Positions 35,155 to 44,469 of a stretch of 64,000 nucleotides of DNA are shown here, piece after piece. The translations under genes and the position numbers were made by a program. The number at the start of each line of letters is the position of its first letter. Positions within the stretch are counted from its first letter, which is position 1. This DNA is from Bradyrhizobium diversitatis (lineage in GTDB: Bacteria; Pseudomonadota; Alphaproteobacteria; Rhizobiales; Xanthobacteraceae): positions 62,001 to 126,000 of the forward strand of contig NZ_JACEGD010000001.1 in NCBI RefSeq assembly GCF_016031635.1, written 5' to 3'. The notes beneath the pieces are model-generated. The model did not search any database, was not told where the DNA came from, and saw nothing but the letters and a program-made list of their open reading frames with translations.

Positions 35155-36633
35155 TCAAAATCCGGCCGAACCGCGGGACGAACGCGCAAGCGCGAGGCCG
35201 CCGATCGCGGATGCGAGCACCAGCATCAATGCAGTTCTCCACCAGACGATCCACCTGGTTTCGCTCGCCTGCATTTCAATCCAATGCCATCGAGGCAGGG
35301 ATGACAGATCTTCCAGGGTCATGGCGCGGCTCTCCAGGATTCGAGGAGAGAAATACTGCCGCCATGTGTTGTGAAAGGCCTCTGTCTGGTCCTTGAAGGC
35401 GAGGAATCGCCGTGCGTCGGTGCCGGCAATGGAAGTCAGCGCTTCATTGACGAGGATCGCGGGCGACAGCAAGCTCAGGCGGTCGACCAATTTCTGCTGC
35501 TGCAGCAGTTGTTCGTCGAAGCGCTTCAGGACTGGCTCGACTTGCTCGTCGACTTTTTGCTTGGACAGAAAGAATGCACGCATGCGCGAGGGCACTTCGA
35601 TGCGCTCATCCTTGACCAGCAGGGCTTCGGGATCGGAGGCATAGCGATAATCCGCGCTGTAGAGGTCCTCAAATTCTCGCAATGATTCCGCCGTTGCGAC
35701 ACGCGTGCGGCTCGCCAACTCCGTGCGGGAGGGGGCCGGGCTGATCAGACCCACGACAAGGTTCATTGTCACCGGCAGAATGAGCACAAAAAAAGTCCAT
35801 GTTGCGACCATGATCAGCGCATTGGTCGAAGAGGAGAGACCGATGGCGTTGATAAGGGCCGCGACCGCGAACCAGAACAAGACATAAGCCGCGACGAGTG
35901 CCGACCACGACAGCATCAAAACCAATTGCTCGGTGCCCCGGGCCCCGGGATGGATCAAGAGAAGGACAATGAGCGGCAAGGGGATGACGACTGCCATCAG
36001 CGCAAGCGCGCGCACGATGATTTTCCCGCTCAACAATGTCGCCATGGAAAGCGGCTGCGAACACAGCATGCGCAAGGTGCCATGCTCGCGCTCTGCCGAC
36101 AGCAGATTATAGCTCAGCGTGGTCACCAGCAGCGGCAGTACGAATACGATGACGAACGCAAGGTCGAAGTGCCCGCTAAGCAGATTCCAGGGGTTTTCGA
36201 TCTCCGTGTCGTACATGAACTGGACTTTGCTCATGTAACTGATGCGATAATAATTGGGCATCATGTCGGACTGGCCGATCGCCAGGGCCGCGAGCGGTGC
36301 GTTGGCCATTGTGGCATAGCGCCCGGACAACGTGCCCGCCATGGCAGCGGGGTTCGCCGGATTGGAGAATGGTATCAGCGCCGTTTTCCCTGCGAGAACG
36401 GTTCGCAGTGTGCTGGCGTTCGCCGCTTGGGTTTCCTGTTCGTGTTTGAGAACCTGATCGACCATTCGGTCGCGGAGCGTTGCTTGCGACAGTCCCACGA
36501 ACAGTCCGTAACCCACCATGAGCGCCAGCACGCAACACACCAACGGCAGCGTGCGATCGCGAACAAGGATGCGGGTTTCGTGCAAGACGATCAGCGAAAG
36601 GGTCGAGAGCGGACGAGGCTTGGCTTTGTTCAT
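35155..36633 (-). CDS. ABC-2 type permease, DUF3526-like (second of two)
   Basis: A 492-residue membrane protein with a first helix near 27-47 (TLPLVCCVLALMVGYGLFVG), a large extracytoplasmic domain (about 50-170, including SNPANPAAMAGTLSGRYA), four or five helices around 170-290 containing the ABC-2 motif NLLSAEREHGTLRMLCSQPL, a second external region and a last helix. This is the DUF3526/Gldf-like exporter layout with big periplasmic loops. It lies 17 bp after the paralogous permease gene; the pair would form the heterodimer driven by the ATPase at 38041. Confidence 0.85.
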   Translation of the reverse strand: MNKAKPRPLSTLSLIVLHETRILVRDRTLPLVCCVLALMVGYGLFVGLSQATLRDRMVDQVLKHEQETQAANASTLRTVLAGKTALIPFSNPANPAAMAGTLSGRYATMANAPLAALAIGQSDMMPNYYRISYMSKVQFMYDTEIENPWNLLSGHFDLAFVIVFVLPLLVTTLSYNLLSAEREHGTLRMLCSQPLSMATLLSGKIIVRALALMAVVIPLPLIVLLLIHPGARGTEQLVLMLSWSALVAAYVLFWFAVAALINAIGLSSSTNALIMVATWTFFVLILPVTMNLVVGLISPAPSRTELASRTRVATAESLREFEDLYSADYRYASDPEALLVKDERIEVPSRMRAFFLSKQKVDEQVEPVLKRFDEQLLQQQKLVDRLSLLSPAILVNEALTSIAGTDARRFLAFKDQTEAFHNTWRQYFSPRILESRAMTLEDLSSLPRWHWIEMQASETRWIVWWRTALMLVLASAIGGLALARSSRGSAGF

Positions 36634-36650
36634 TCGACGTGCCTAGCGCA

Positions 36651-38039
36651 TCAACGGCGGGAGAGCGCGTATTGCGCAAGTGCGGCGGACAAGCAGAACA
36701 TGACGGCGAGCAGCGCCAGGCTCGTCCAATGATGGGAAAGGGCAAACGATACAGGCGGAGGTTCGTAATTGAACCGCGGTACTCTTGCCCACAGCTCGGG
36801 ACCGGCCTTGTAGGTGAAATGCGCATTGTTCAGGCGATCGGCGTGTTCGATGAGATCTTCACTGACTATGTCCTGAATCTTCCGGCGTTGGAGTTCGGCA
36901 GCGGTTGAAAAGTCCCGATGCTGGGAAAAATCGGTTCCCGCCATGCCCATCGAGAAGCCGCGGAGTGCAACAACCGGAGCAACGAGGCCGACCCATTCCT
37001 GCGCGCGTTGTTGACGCTCGAAAGTGTCCCACAGCCTGCCGAAGTTTTCATCGAGCGCGCCGTACCCCGCCTCGTCGTCGACCTTCAGCGCCGCACCCCA
37101 CTTGCTGAGCGGAATCGATGGATCCCAGGGCGTTTGCGTGCCGAAATGCGCGGACCACGCCTTGCGGCCCGCATCGGCCAGGTCGCGCGTGAGATGATTG
37201 TCGAAGTCGAGCCGGGAGGGTGTGGGATAGAGCAAATTTGTCGCCTCGGAGGCCGTGCGCGGCGCGATCAGCGTTGCTGCAACCCAGAAGCCCAGGAGCA
37301 AGACGAGCGCGGCCCGTGACGAACGCACGAGGGCGGACACCGCAAGCGTCAGAAACATGAAAATGCCGAGGTAGAAGCCATATCCTGCCACGAGCCAGGC
37401 GATCCGATAGACCACGTCGAAACGCTCCGCAGCGGGGAGGCGAGCCACGACGAGCACCGCGAAGGCAAGGCCGACCGGTGCAATCAGAAGACCGACGCAG
37501 CTCGCCAGTGCAGCCGCCTTGCCCAACAGAAGGCTTCGCGCGGGCACCCCTAGGCTGAGAAGCTGGCGCAACGTTCCACGTTCGCGCTCGCCGCTCACCG
37601 AGTTGAAGCCGATGACGATAATGAGCAGGGGAAGCAAGACCTGAAGAAGCCAGGCTGGCGATAACTCGCCGAAACGCTGCAAGCCGGTTGCATCCTGGGC
37701 AGGTCGGAACTTCACTTCGCTCTGGCGATGCGCCTGCAGCCACACGGTCGAGCCGACGAATGGCCCGATGCCCGGATCGAAGACGGAGAGCGGGGGTTCA
37801 GGCTTGAACACGTGCATGCCCTGTTCCGCCGCATCGTGCGGATGCCGATGTCCCTGGTGAAGCCAGGCGTCATAATCGAGGGCCTGCCCGGCCATGCGCT
37901 CGCTGTTGAGCTGCACCTGCCTGTTCCATCCGGCAGCAAGTGCGACCAGCATGAGGATGACGATGAGCCCGCCGGCCCAAAGCAGGCGCCCGTCGCGAGC
38001 CAATTCGCGCAGGTCTTTAGCGGCAATGATCGCGAACAC
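36651..38039 (-). CDS. ABC-2 type permease, DUF3526-like (first of two)
   Basis: A 462-residue paralogue of the next gene. First helix near 19-38 (RLLWAGGLIVILMLVALAAG), external domain with a His-bearing loop DAWLHQGHRHPHDAAEQGMH (family members often have PHDAAHYG here), ABC-2 core VSGERERGTLRQLLSLGVPA, further helices at 190-290, and a final helix. Only one base separates it from the ATPase stop. The family is poorly characterised; cargo may be a metallophore, lipid or protein. The external His cluster could bind metal but is partly family-wide. Confidence 0.85.
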   Translation of the reverse strand: MFAIIAAKDLRELARDGRLLWAGGLIVILMLVALAAGWNRQVQLNSERMAGQALDYDAWLHQGHRHPHDAAEQGMHVFKPEPPLSVFDPGIGPFVGSTVWLQAHRQSEVKFRPAQDATGLQRFGELSPAWLLQVLLPLLIIVIGFNSVSGERERGTLRQLLSLGVPARSLLLGKAAALASCVGLLIAPVGLAFAVLVVARLPAAERFDVVYRIAWLVAGYGFYLGIFMFLTLAVSALVRSSRAALVLLLGFWVAATLIAPRTASEATNLLYPTPSRLDFDNHLTRDLADAGRKAWSAHFGTQTPWDPSIPLSKWGAALKVDDEAGYGALDENFGRLWDTFERQQRAQEWVGLVAPVVALRGFSMGMAGTDFSQHRDFSTAAELQRRKIQDIVSEDLIEHADRLNNAHFTYKAGPELWARVPRFNYEPPPVSFALSHHWTSLALLAVMFCLSAALAQYALSRR

Positions 38040-38040
38040 G

Positions 38041-38745
38041 TCAGTTCTTCATATGCTTGAGGTACAGCGCCTGAAGATCGGCAAGGCTGACGTCCTCGCT
38101 CCGGAGATCTTCCACCAGCCTGCCTTGCTTCATGATGCCGATGCGGGTCCCGGTCTGCTTCGCATGGAAGAGGTCGTGCGTCGTCGTCAACACGGCCACG
38201 CCCTCATTGCTGGCCTTGACGAGAAGCTCCGAAAACTCATTGGCCGCGGACGGATCGAGTCCCGAAGTTGGCTCGTCGAGCAGGAGGGCTTTGGCATTCT
38301 TGGCCAGTGCGATGGCAATCCCCACTTTCTGACGCATGCCTTTCGAATAGGTCGCGACCCGCTCATCTGCTGCTTGGCGAGGCAGGTCTGCCGCCTGGAG
38401 CAATTCAAGCAACCGCTCGCGCGACAAACGCTCGCCCGTTGCGAGTGAGGAAAAGAACGCCAGGTTCTCCAAGCCCGAGAGCACGCCATAGAGCGTGATC
38501 TGTTCAGGAACGTACGCGAGCAATTTCTTGGTCTCCAGCGATTGGTTCATAACGTCGAGCTTGCCGATCTGCAGGCTGCCGGATGTGGGCTGGAGAAAAT
38601 TCAGGAACAGATTGACCAGCGTCGTCTTGCCCGCGCCATTGGCCCCAAGCAGACAATAGATTTCGCCGGGTAAGACGCAGAGCGAGACATTGTCCAAAGC
38701 ACGCTTGGCACCGAACTGCTTCGTCACTTCAATCGCATCGAGCAT
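38041..38745 (-). CDS. ABC exporter ATP-binding protein (NosF/CcmA type)
   Basis: A 234-residue ATPase starting at ATG 38745. Walker A GANGAGKTT near residue 38, signature YSKGMRQKVGIAIAL near 130 (the SKGM variant usual in ABC-2 exporters), Walker B ALLLDEPTSGLDPSA and switch His in LTTTHDLFHA. It energises the two DUF3526 permeases. The gene begins 147 bp from the Zur box that also lies upstream of the divergent receptor, so the whole ATPase-permease-permease-mepA operon is a probable Zur target. Confidence 0.9.
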   Translation of the reverse strand: MLDAIEVTKQFGAKRALDNVSLCVLPGEIYCLLGANGAGKTTLVNLFLNFLQPTSGSLQIGKLDVMNQSLETKKLLAYVPEQITLYGVLSGLENLAFFSSLATGERLSRERLLELLQAADLPRQAADERVATYSKGMRQKVGIAIALAKNAKALLLDEPTSGLDPSAANEFSELLVKASNEGVAVLTTTHDLFHAKQTGTRIGIMKQGRLVEDLRSEDVSLADLQALYLKHMKN

Positions 38746-38884
38746 GAATTTTCGTAAACCTTCACTGCGCCACGTTGCCGAGCCGCTTTCACGCCCCGCA
38801 ATTAGCAATTTTGAGCTCGTCAAACAGCGCCGCGCGATCAACGGAGGATCAAAGGGTTCTGCTGTCGTGACGTAGGACCGCGTC

Positions 38885-38913
38885 TTGACGAATGTAATAT
38901 TATAACATTACAT
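38885..38913. promoter_or_regulatory. Divergent promoter with near-perfect Zur box
   Basis: TGTAATATTATAACATTACA (38893-38912) has 9 of 10 symmetric pairs. TTGACG (38885-38890) and TTACAT (38908-38913) at 17-bp spacing form the rightward promoter for the receptor at 38970, with the box in the same register as at 23384. The leftward ATPase operon starts at 38745 and may share the operator. Confidence 0.83.
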
Positions 38914-38969
38914 CGCTCTTGTGAAGCCATGACGTGGGGTACATGGCTGCCGCGGGGTAGGGGGCCAGT

Positions 38970-41360
38970 GTGCGTTACCTATTGTGTTCTGTTTCTCTGT
39001 CGAGTCTGTTGATAACGGTCGGCGTGCTGCCATTTGGGGCGGCCCATGGGCAATCCCAGGCGCCTTCGTCGGCGCCTGATCGGGCGGCGACTTCACTTCC
39101 GCCTGTCACTGTCGAGGCGCCGCAACGGCGACAAACCGCGAGATCGACGGCGGCTTCGAATTCCAAACGAGGCCGCGTGTCCCAGACAAGCAGAACTGCG
39201 CGCCCCTCGACCACCGTTGAGGCCTCGTCGCAATCGCAAGGGCAACAGCAGCTGCCGGCGACGCCACTCAACACCAATGTCGTTACGCCAAGTGCGAGTC
39301 GGCTCGGATTGACTCCGCGAGAAATTCCCGCCTCCGTCGAAGTCGTCGGCGCGCAAACGATCCGCGAGCAGGGCTACAATACCATGATCGACACGGTGAA
39401 GGGCGCGACCGGCGTGACCGCCGGCGATGCGCCGAGTGACGTGTCGTTCTCCATGCGGGGCTTCCAGAGCGACCAGGTCAACGTGACCTACAACGGCATC
39501 AATCTCGGTCCGACCAGCTTCACGTCGCTGAACGCGGAGACGTTCAATCTCGATCGCGTCGAATTTCTCAAAGGGCCGTCATCCCTGATGTCCGGGCAGG
39601 GTGCGGTTGGCGGCGCCATCAACTACGTCACCAAGATGCCGCATACCGGCCCGATCACGAATGAAGCATTCATCGGATTCGATTCGTTCGGCAGTATCCG
39701 AAGTGGGTACGGCTCTGGCGGCAGCACCAACATCAAAGGCCTCGACTATCGGTTCGACATAAGCGGCGCCAAGCAGAATGGGTTCATCGACGATACCTAC
39801 GCGAAAAATCTGCACTTTTCCGGGCAACTGGATTATCGCCTGACTAACGCTTTCAAGGTTTTCGGTGCCGCCGAGTACAAGGACTACAACGCGCGCGTCT
39901 ACGAAGGCACGCCCCTTGTTCCCATCGCCTTCAGTGGCCCCTTCGCAACCTCCGGCATCGTATCAGGGACGAAAGTGTCCAATTACAACGGCACGAACCT
40001 CGGCGCAGTCACCATCGACAGCCGGTCCCTGACGACGAACTACAACGTGCTCGACAACCACAAAACGATCAAGGAGTCATGGGCGCGGGGAGGCTTCGAG
40101 TGGAACCTGACGAACGATGTCACGCTCCGAAGTCAGGTTTATAACTACAATGCGAGCCGTGATTGGTACAACAACGAGGTGAGCGCCTTCAATGCCGCCA
40201 CCAACCTGGTCGATCGTGAACGGTTCTTTGTTCATCACAACCAGAATCTGGTCGGCAACAACACGGATCTGACGTGGAATTCGTATCTGTTCGGCATGGA
40301 GAACCGGCTTGTCACTGCATTCGAATTCTATCATCTGGATTTTTCGCGACCCGGCGCAGCCAATTATCCCGCCGATCAGGTCACCCTGGTCGATCCCGTT
40401 CGTGGCTATTACGGACTGCTGTCGACTCAACGGCAGACGGCGACTATCGATAGCTTCGCAATCAACCTCGAAGACCGGCTGAAGATTACGCAGAATTTCG
40501 CTTTGATTGGCGGTCTTCGTTACAACCCCTTCGAACTCGATCGCACATCAACCGATGTCAGCGGCGTGAGCAAGGCCGGGTTTCCTTATTCTGCAAGCTT
40601 TCAGCCTGTGACAGGCCGTATTGGCTATACGTGGGAAGCGCTTCCAGGGCTGACGTTCTATAGTCAATACGCGACCGCGAGCGACCTGTCGGCGGGCAGC
40701 ATTTTCTTACTCGAACCGACCCAGCCGTTGACCTTGACGTCGGCGCGAAGCTACGAGACCGGCGTCAAGAACCTGCTGTGGAATGGCCTCGCCGAATGGA
40801 CCTTTTCGGCTTTCGATATCGAACGCAGCAATGTGTATTCGGCGCAAGCCGGTCAGACGCTCAATCTCGCCGGAAAGGTCAAATCACAGGGCGTGGAGTT
40901 CGCCGCGGCGGCGCGGCCGATCCCGGAGGTCAAGCTCTGGGGCAACGTTGCGTATCTCCATACGCGTTATGCCGACTACGACTTCGCAGGTGGATCATTC
41001 TCCGGCAACACACCGCCGAACATACCGGCTGTGATCGTGAACGGCGGGGCTTCCTATCGTTTTCTCAACCCGGGCTGGTTCCCGGTTGAACTCGGTGTGT
41101 CAGTCCGCCACGTCGGCGACCGCTTCAGCACCGATGCCAACACGGTGACCATGCTAGCCTACACAACGGCGGACGCCTTTGCGTTTGTCGACATTCCGAA
41201 GTCATCGATATTCCCGACTGTAACCGACACGCGCGTCACCTTTCGGGTGCGTAACTTCACCGACGCCAAGTACGCGGCATGGAGCAATCCCTTCTATCCA
41301 GACCAGATTCTGCTCGGAGCACCACGCAGCTACGAGGTCGGCGCGTCCTTCAGATTCTGA
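38970..41360 (+). CDS. TonB-dependent siderophore-type receptor, Zur-controlled
   Basis: A 796-residue outer-membrane receptor. GTG 38970 follows GCGGGGTAGGGGG and gives a signal peptide (VRYLLCSVSLSSLLITVGVL, ending GAAHGQS). A linker with LPPVTVEAPQRRQTA is followed by the plug (IPASVEVVGAQTIREQGYNT; VEFLKGPSSLMSGQGAVGGA) and a barrel ending PRSYEVGASFRF. Similarity to hydroxamate-type receptors is general. Zur control suggests a zinc chelate or zincophore rather than iron. Its promoter and first about 70 codons are the likely source of the duplicated 5' end on the receptor at 23455. It is divergent from the ABC exporter/mepA operon. Confidence 0.9.
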   Translation: MRYLLCSVSLSSLLITVGVLPFGAAHGQSQAPSSAPDRAATSLPPVTVEAPQRRQTARSTAASNSKRGRVSQTSRTARPSTTVEASSQSQGQQQLPATPLNTNVVTPSASRLGLTPREIPASVEVVGAQTIREQGYNTMIDTVKGATGVTAGDAPSDVSFSMRGFQSDQVNVTYNGINLGPTSFTSLNAETFNLDRVEFLKGPSSLMSGQGAVGGAINYVTKMPHTGPITNEAFIGFDSFGSIRSGYGSGGSTNIKGLDYRFDISGAKQNGFIDDTYAKNLHFSGQLDYRLTNAFKVFGAAEYKDYNARVYEGTPLVPIAFSGPFATSGIVSGTKVSNYNGTNLGAVTIDSRSLTTNYNVLDNHKTIKESWARGGFEWNLTNDVTLRSQVYNYNASRDWYNNEVSAFNAATNLVDRERFFVHHNQNLVGNNTDLTWNSYLFGMENRLVTAFEFYHLDFSRPGAANYPADQVTLVDPVRGYYGLLSTQRQTATIDSFAINLEDRLKITQNFALIGGLRYNPFELDRTSTDVSGVSKAGFPYSASFQPVTGRIGYTWEALPGLTFYSQYATASDLSAGSIFLLEPTQPLTLTSARSYETGVKNLLWNGLAEWTFSAFDIERSNVYSAQAGQTLNLAGKVKSQGVEFAAAARPIPEVKLWGNVAYLHTRYADYDFAGGSFSGNTPPNIPAVIVNGGASYRFLNPGWFPVELGVSVRHVGDRFSTDANTVTMLAYTTADAFAFVDIPKSSIFPTVTDTRVTFRVRNFTDAKYAAWSNPFYPDQILLGAPRSYEVGASFRF

Positions 41361-41582
41361 TGCGCGGGGCTCGTTGCGGGCCCTTGTCCGCCGCTGATGA
41401 GCATCGCGGCGAGCACGCTCTGAGTTCATACGGGTCCGTCTGTGGCAGGCGCAGCTCGACGCGCAGCATCGGACCTTATCGCTGGTCCTGCCGCGATTGA
41501 AATTGCCCTCCTGCTCAGGCGCAGCAAAGGCAGCGACCACAACCAATCGTGATCGACTGCTGGGGCGGTTGCGTGCACAAAT
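41361..41582. other. Intergenic region after the receptor
   Basis: No gene supported in the roughly 220 bp before the next Zur box; no clear terminator hairpin recognised. Confidence 0.3.
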
Positions 41583-41600
41583 GTTATGTTATAACATTAC
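41583..41600 (+). promoter_or_regulatory. Zur box upstream of the COG0523 genes
   Basis: GTTATGTTATAACATTAC has 8 of 9 symmetric pairs and matches the core of the 20-bp box at 23384. TTGCGT (41569) and TAACAT (41592) at 17-bp spacing may be the promoter. The first CobW-family start is 25 bases downstream. Confidence 0.78.
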
Positions 41601-41624
41601 GTATCGACGATTGATTGCGCAGCA

Positions 41625-42851
41625 ATGAAGCTAGACCAGCCGATTCCGGTGACCATCCTCACGGGCTTCCTGGGCTCGGGGAAATCCACGCTGCTCAATG
41701 AGCTCCTGGCGAACGAGGCCTTCGCCGACACCGCCGTCATCATCAACGAGTTCGGCGATATATCCATCGACCATGACCTCGTTCGTGTGAACAAGCGCGA
41801 ACTGATGGTCACAACGACGGGCTGCCTCTGCTGCACAGCTGCCAGCGACATCAGATCTTCCCTGTTCGACCTTTACGACGCCCTGGAGGGCAAGGCTGTC
41901 CCGCCCTTCAAGCGTGTGATCGTTGAGACGACCGGACTTGCCGATCCCGCTCCGATCATCAACCAGATCACATCGGGTGGCCTTCCGGCGGTCGGCTATC
42001 GGGACCATGTCGTGGCGAGATGTTTTCGATTGTCCGGCGTCGTCTGCACAGTCGACGTGACAATGATCGAAGAGACGATGGAGCGGCACTTCGAATGCAT
42101 GAAGCAAGTGGCGTTTGCCGATCGTGTCGTCCTGACCAAGACGGATGTTGATGCGGAGGCCGCCGCGGCCCCCGCTCTCTCCCGCTTGTTGTCGAAGATG
42201 CGCCAGATCAACGCTGCCGCATCTGTCGTGGACCGCCACGGCAAAGAATTCGATCTGGCAGCCCTCTTTGCTTCACGCCGCTACGTTCCTTCCGAGCAGG
42301 GCGGCGATGTGGAGGGATGGTTGGCGCTGGAGGCAGCCTTGGCCCAGCAAGGGCAAGTCCACGGCAATTCCGCAGGTGTCAGCAGCCGCCATGCGGCGGC
42401 TGGCATCCAGAGTATGGCATTGCTCGAAAGCCGACCGGTCTCGCCACGAAATCTCGCAACATTCGTTGATCTGCTCAAGGCCGTAGGCGGTCCGCAATTG
42501 CTCCGCCTGAAGGGCATCGTCGCGCTGGATGACGATCCCGAGCGGCCACTCGTGGTGCATGGCGTTCAGCATGCGATCCAACAGTACCGGCTTGCGACCT
42601 GGCCGTCGGAGGATCGCCGCACCCGGATGGTCGTCATCGCTCATGGGCTCGATGAGGCGGTCGTGAGAACTCTGTTCACGGCGATAACGGGCGTCTCAAC
42701 GCGCCAGAAGGCCGAATTGATACTGACCGCCGGAGCTGTGAGCGTTCTCGGCTTTGCGCTTGTCGGTGGGCTATTGCTGTTTCTCGGGCACGCCACTGCC
42801 GAGATACAACCTCAGCCTGCCATTCCAAACGCAGCGCGACTTCAACACTGA
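41625..42851 (+). CDS. COG0523 (CobW/ZigA-type) GTPase with a C-terminal membrane helix
   Basis: A 408-residue G3E-family GTPase. Walker [10 protein letters not shown] near 14, the metal-binding motif GCLCC near 66, switch segment [11 protein letters not shown], base-recognition TKTD, and a CobW C-terminal domain with [23 protein letters not shown]0523 proteins of the Zur regulon (ZigA, ZagA) are zinc metallochaperones. Unusually, after the CobW domain there is a hydrophobic stretch (about 366-389, [20 protein letters not shown]) and a short polar tail, predicting a membrane anchor. It is followed 11 bp later by a second family member of normal length. Confidence 0.88.
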   Translation: MKLDQPIPVTILTGFLGSGKSTLLNELLANEAFADTAVIINEFGDISIDHDLVRVNKRELMVTTTGCLCCTAASDIRSSLFDLYDALEGKAVPPFKRVIVETTGLADPAPIINQITSGGLPAVGYRDHVVARCFRLSGVVCTVDVTMIEETMERHFECMKQVAFADRVVLTKTDVDAEAAAAPALSRLLSKMRQINAAASVVDRHGKEFDLAALFASRRYVPSEQGGDVEGWLALEAALAQQGQVHGNSAGVSSRHAAAGIQSMALLESRPVSPRNLATFVDLLKAVGGPQLLRLKGIVALDDDPERPLVVHGVQHAIQQYRLATWPSEDRRTRMVVIAHGLDEAVVRTLFTAITGVSTRQKAELILTAGAVSVLGFALVGGLLLFLGHATAEIQPQPAIPNAARLQH

Positions 42852-42862
42852 AAGGATCGAGC

Positions 42863-43843
42863 ATGAACGATGTGTCGTTGCAAACCCCGGTCACGGTTCT
42901 CACCGGATATCTCGGCGCAGGGAAGACGACTTTGCTGAACCGTATCCTGACCGAGACCCACGGCAAGCGTTATGCGGTGATTGTGAACGAGTTCGGCGAG
43001 GTTGGAATCGACAATGATCTGATCGTCAATGCGGACGAAGAAATATTCGAGATGAACAATGGGTGCATCTGCTGCACGGTGAGAGGTGACCTGATCAGGA
43101 TTCTCGAAGGACTCATGAAACGTCGTGGCAAGTTCGATGGGATCATCGTGGAGACCACCGGGCTTGCCGATCCGGCACCCGTGGCGCAGACCTTTCTCGT
43201 AGATGACGACGTTCGTCGCAACACGAAACTCGATGCCATCGTCACGGTCATCGACGCAAAGCACCTCCTGGGAGAGATCGACCAGGCGCACGAAGCGCAA
43301 GAGCAGATCGCATTCGCCGACGTCGTCTTGCTCAACAAGACCGACCTGGTCTCGGAGACTGACCTCAAACTCGTCGAGGCAAGGATTCGTTCGATCAATC
43401 CCTATGCGATGATCCATCGCACCGAACGTTGCGCGCTCGAGCTCGAGAAAGTGCTGGATAGGAATGCGTTCGATCTCAACAGGGTTCTTGAATTCGAACC
43501 TGGCTTCCTCAGTGAAGTTCACGACCATGAGCACGATAGCCACGTGAAGAGTCTGTCGTTGACGACCCAGACACCCCTCATTCCCGAGAAGTTTCTGGCC
43601 TGGATGCAGGAGACCGTTCGACAGTTCGGGACGGATATTCTGCGGCTGAAGGGCATTATCCAATTCCAGGACGATCCCGACCGCTTCGTCATTCAGGGAG
43701 TGCACATGTTGCTCGAAGGAGATCATCAACGCCCTTGGAAGCCTGATGAGCCCAGAACAAGCCGTCTGGTCTTCATCGGACGCGACCTGCCGGAGGACGT
43801 CTTGAAGGCAGGCTTTGAGCGGTGTCAGGGCTCAAGTCACTGA
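42863..43843 (+). CDS. COG0523 (CobW/ZigA-type) GTPase
   Basis: A 326-residue soluble G3E GTPase: Walker [10 protein letters not shown] near 15, [12 protein letters not shown], metal motif GCICC near 68, [20 protein letters not shown] base-recognition and the C-terminal domain with [21 protein letters not shown] short [13 protein letters not shown] segment (near 215) adds His residues. Start ATG 42863 has GAAAGGATCG upstream. In operon with the membrane-anchored paralogue downstream of a Zur box, it is a likely zinc-transfer chaperone for an essential client. Confidence 0.92.
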   Translation: MNDVSLQTPVTVLTGYLGAGKTTLLNRILTETHGKRYAVIVNEFGEVGIDNDLIVNADEEIFEMNNGCICCTVRGDLIRILEGLMKRRGKFDGIIVETTGLADPAPVAQTFLVDDDVRRNTKLDAIVTVIDAKHLLGEIDQAHEAQEQIAFADVVLLNKTDLVSETDLKLVEARIRSINPYAMIHRTERCALELEKVLDRNAFDLNRVLEFEPGFLSEVHDHEHDSHVKSLSLTTQTPLIPEKFLAWMQETVRQFGTDILRLKGIIQFQDDPDRFVIQGVHMLLEGDHQRPWKPDEPRTSRLVFIGRDLPEDVLKAGFERCQGSSH

Positions 43844-43948
43844 TGCAGTCACGGGTGGATGTACTAGAATTACAGCATGGCAGCGGAGTACGCCCGCTGC
43901 CATGCCGAGGCCGACGGCCCCGCGCAAGATCCATTCGGACGCAAAAGC

Positions 43949-44242
43949 ATGGCAAAGATTGCCTTACCTATGGCACGGCGGGTCCAAAGAGCCGGCTATC
44001 CTCAGGCAGTTCAGGAACTGAAGCTGCAAACGCAGAAGCTGTTGGGCTTGTCGGATGATGTAACTATCTCGGTTAGTGAGCTGAGCTGTCGAGAGCCAGG
44101 ATGTCCCGACGTCGAAACCATCGTCGCGATCTTGAGAGATGGGGAAAAGCCAACAATTGCACGAGTCCACAAATCCATTCCCGAGGTCACTCTTGATGAA
44201 CTGAAAGCAGCGTTTGATCTGCGGCGGCTGCCAACCCATTGA
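43949..44242 (+). CDS. Small Cys-motif protein associated with COG0523 genes
   Basis: About 97 residues from ATG 43949 (an upstream ATG 43877 would add 24). The core VSELSCREPGCPDVETIVAI carries a C-x4-C-P pattern, followed by PTIARVHKSIPEVTLDELKA. I have seen similar small proteins next to CobW-family genes but know no function. Placement 105 bp after the second COG0523 gene on the same strand suggests it is the last member of that operon, perhaps a client or partner with a metal-binding Cys pair. Confidence 0.6.
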   Translation: MAKIALPMARRVQRAGYPQAVQELKLQTQKLLGLSDDVTISVSELSCREPGCPDVETIVAILRDGEKPTIARVHKSIPEVTLDELKAAFDLRRLPTH

Positions 44243-44400
44243 TCGTGACGGCATTCTGCGCTTCGTCCAGGTACGCTCTGAAAATGGTCGAATGACGAGC
44301 TGATTTTGATAGCTTTCTTGTTCGCGGCGGAGCATTCAAGTGTTGATTGACGGCGCGCTCACGGAAGGTGGATTTGAAACCGAGTTTTGTTGCCTCAGGA

Positions 44401-44441
44401 GAGGCCGCAATCAAATCGCAACGAGTTGGGGAAACGACCGT
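44401..44441 (+). repeat. Dispersed repeat A, copy 2
   Basis: Matches 8110-8151 (GAGGCCGCAATCAAATCGCA then ACGAGTTGGGGAAACGACCGT). It directly precedes the group II intron remnant here, whereas copy 1 is beside the integrase. Confidence 0.6.
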
Positions 44442-44469
44442 ACTCCGGCGAAGCCAACGGCCGAATCTG

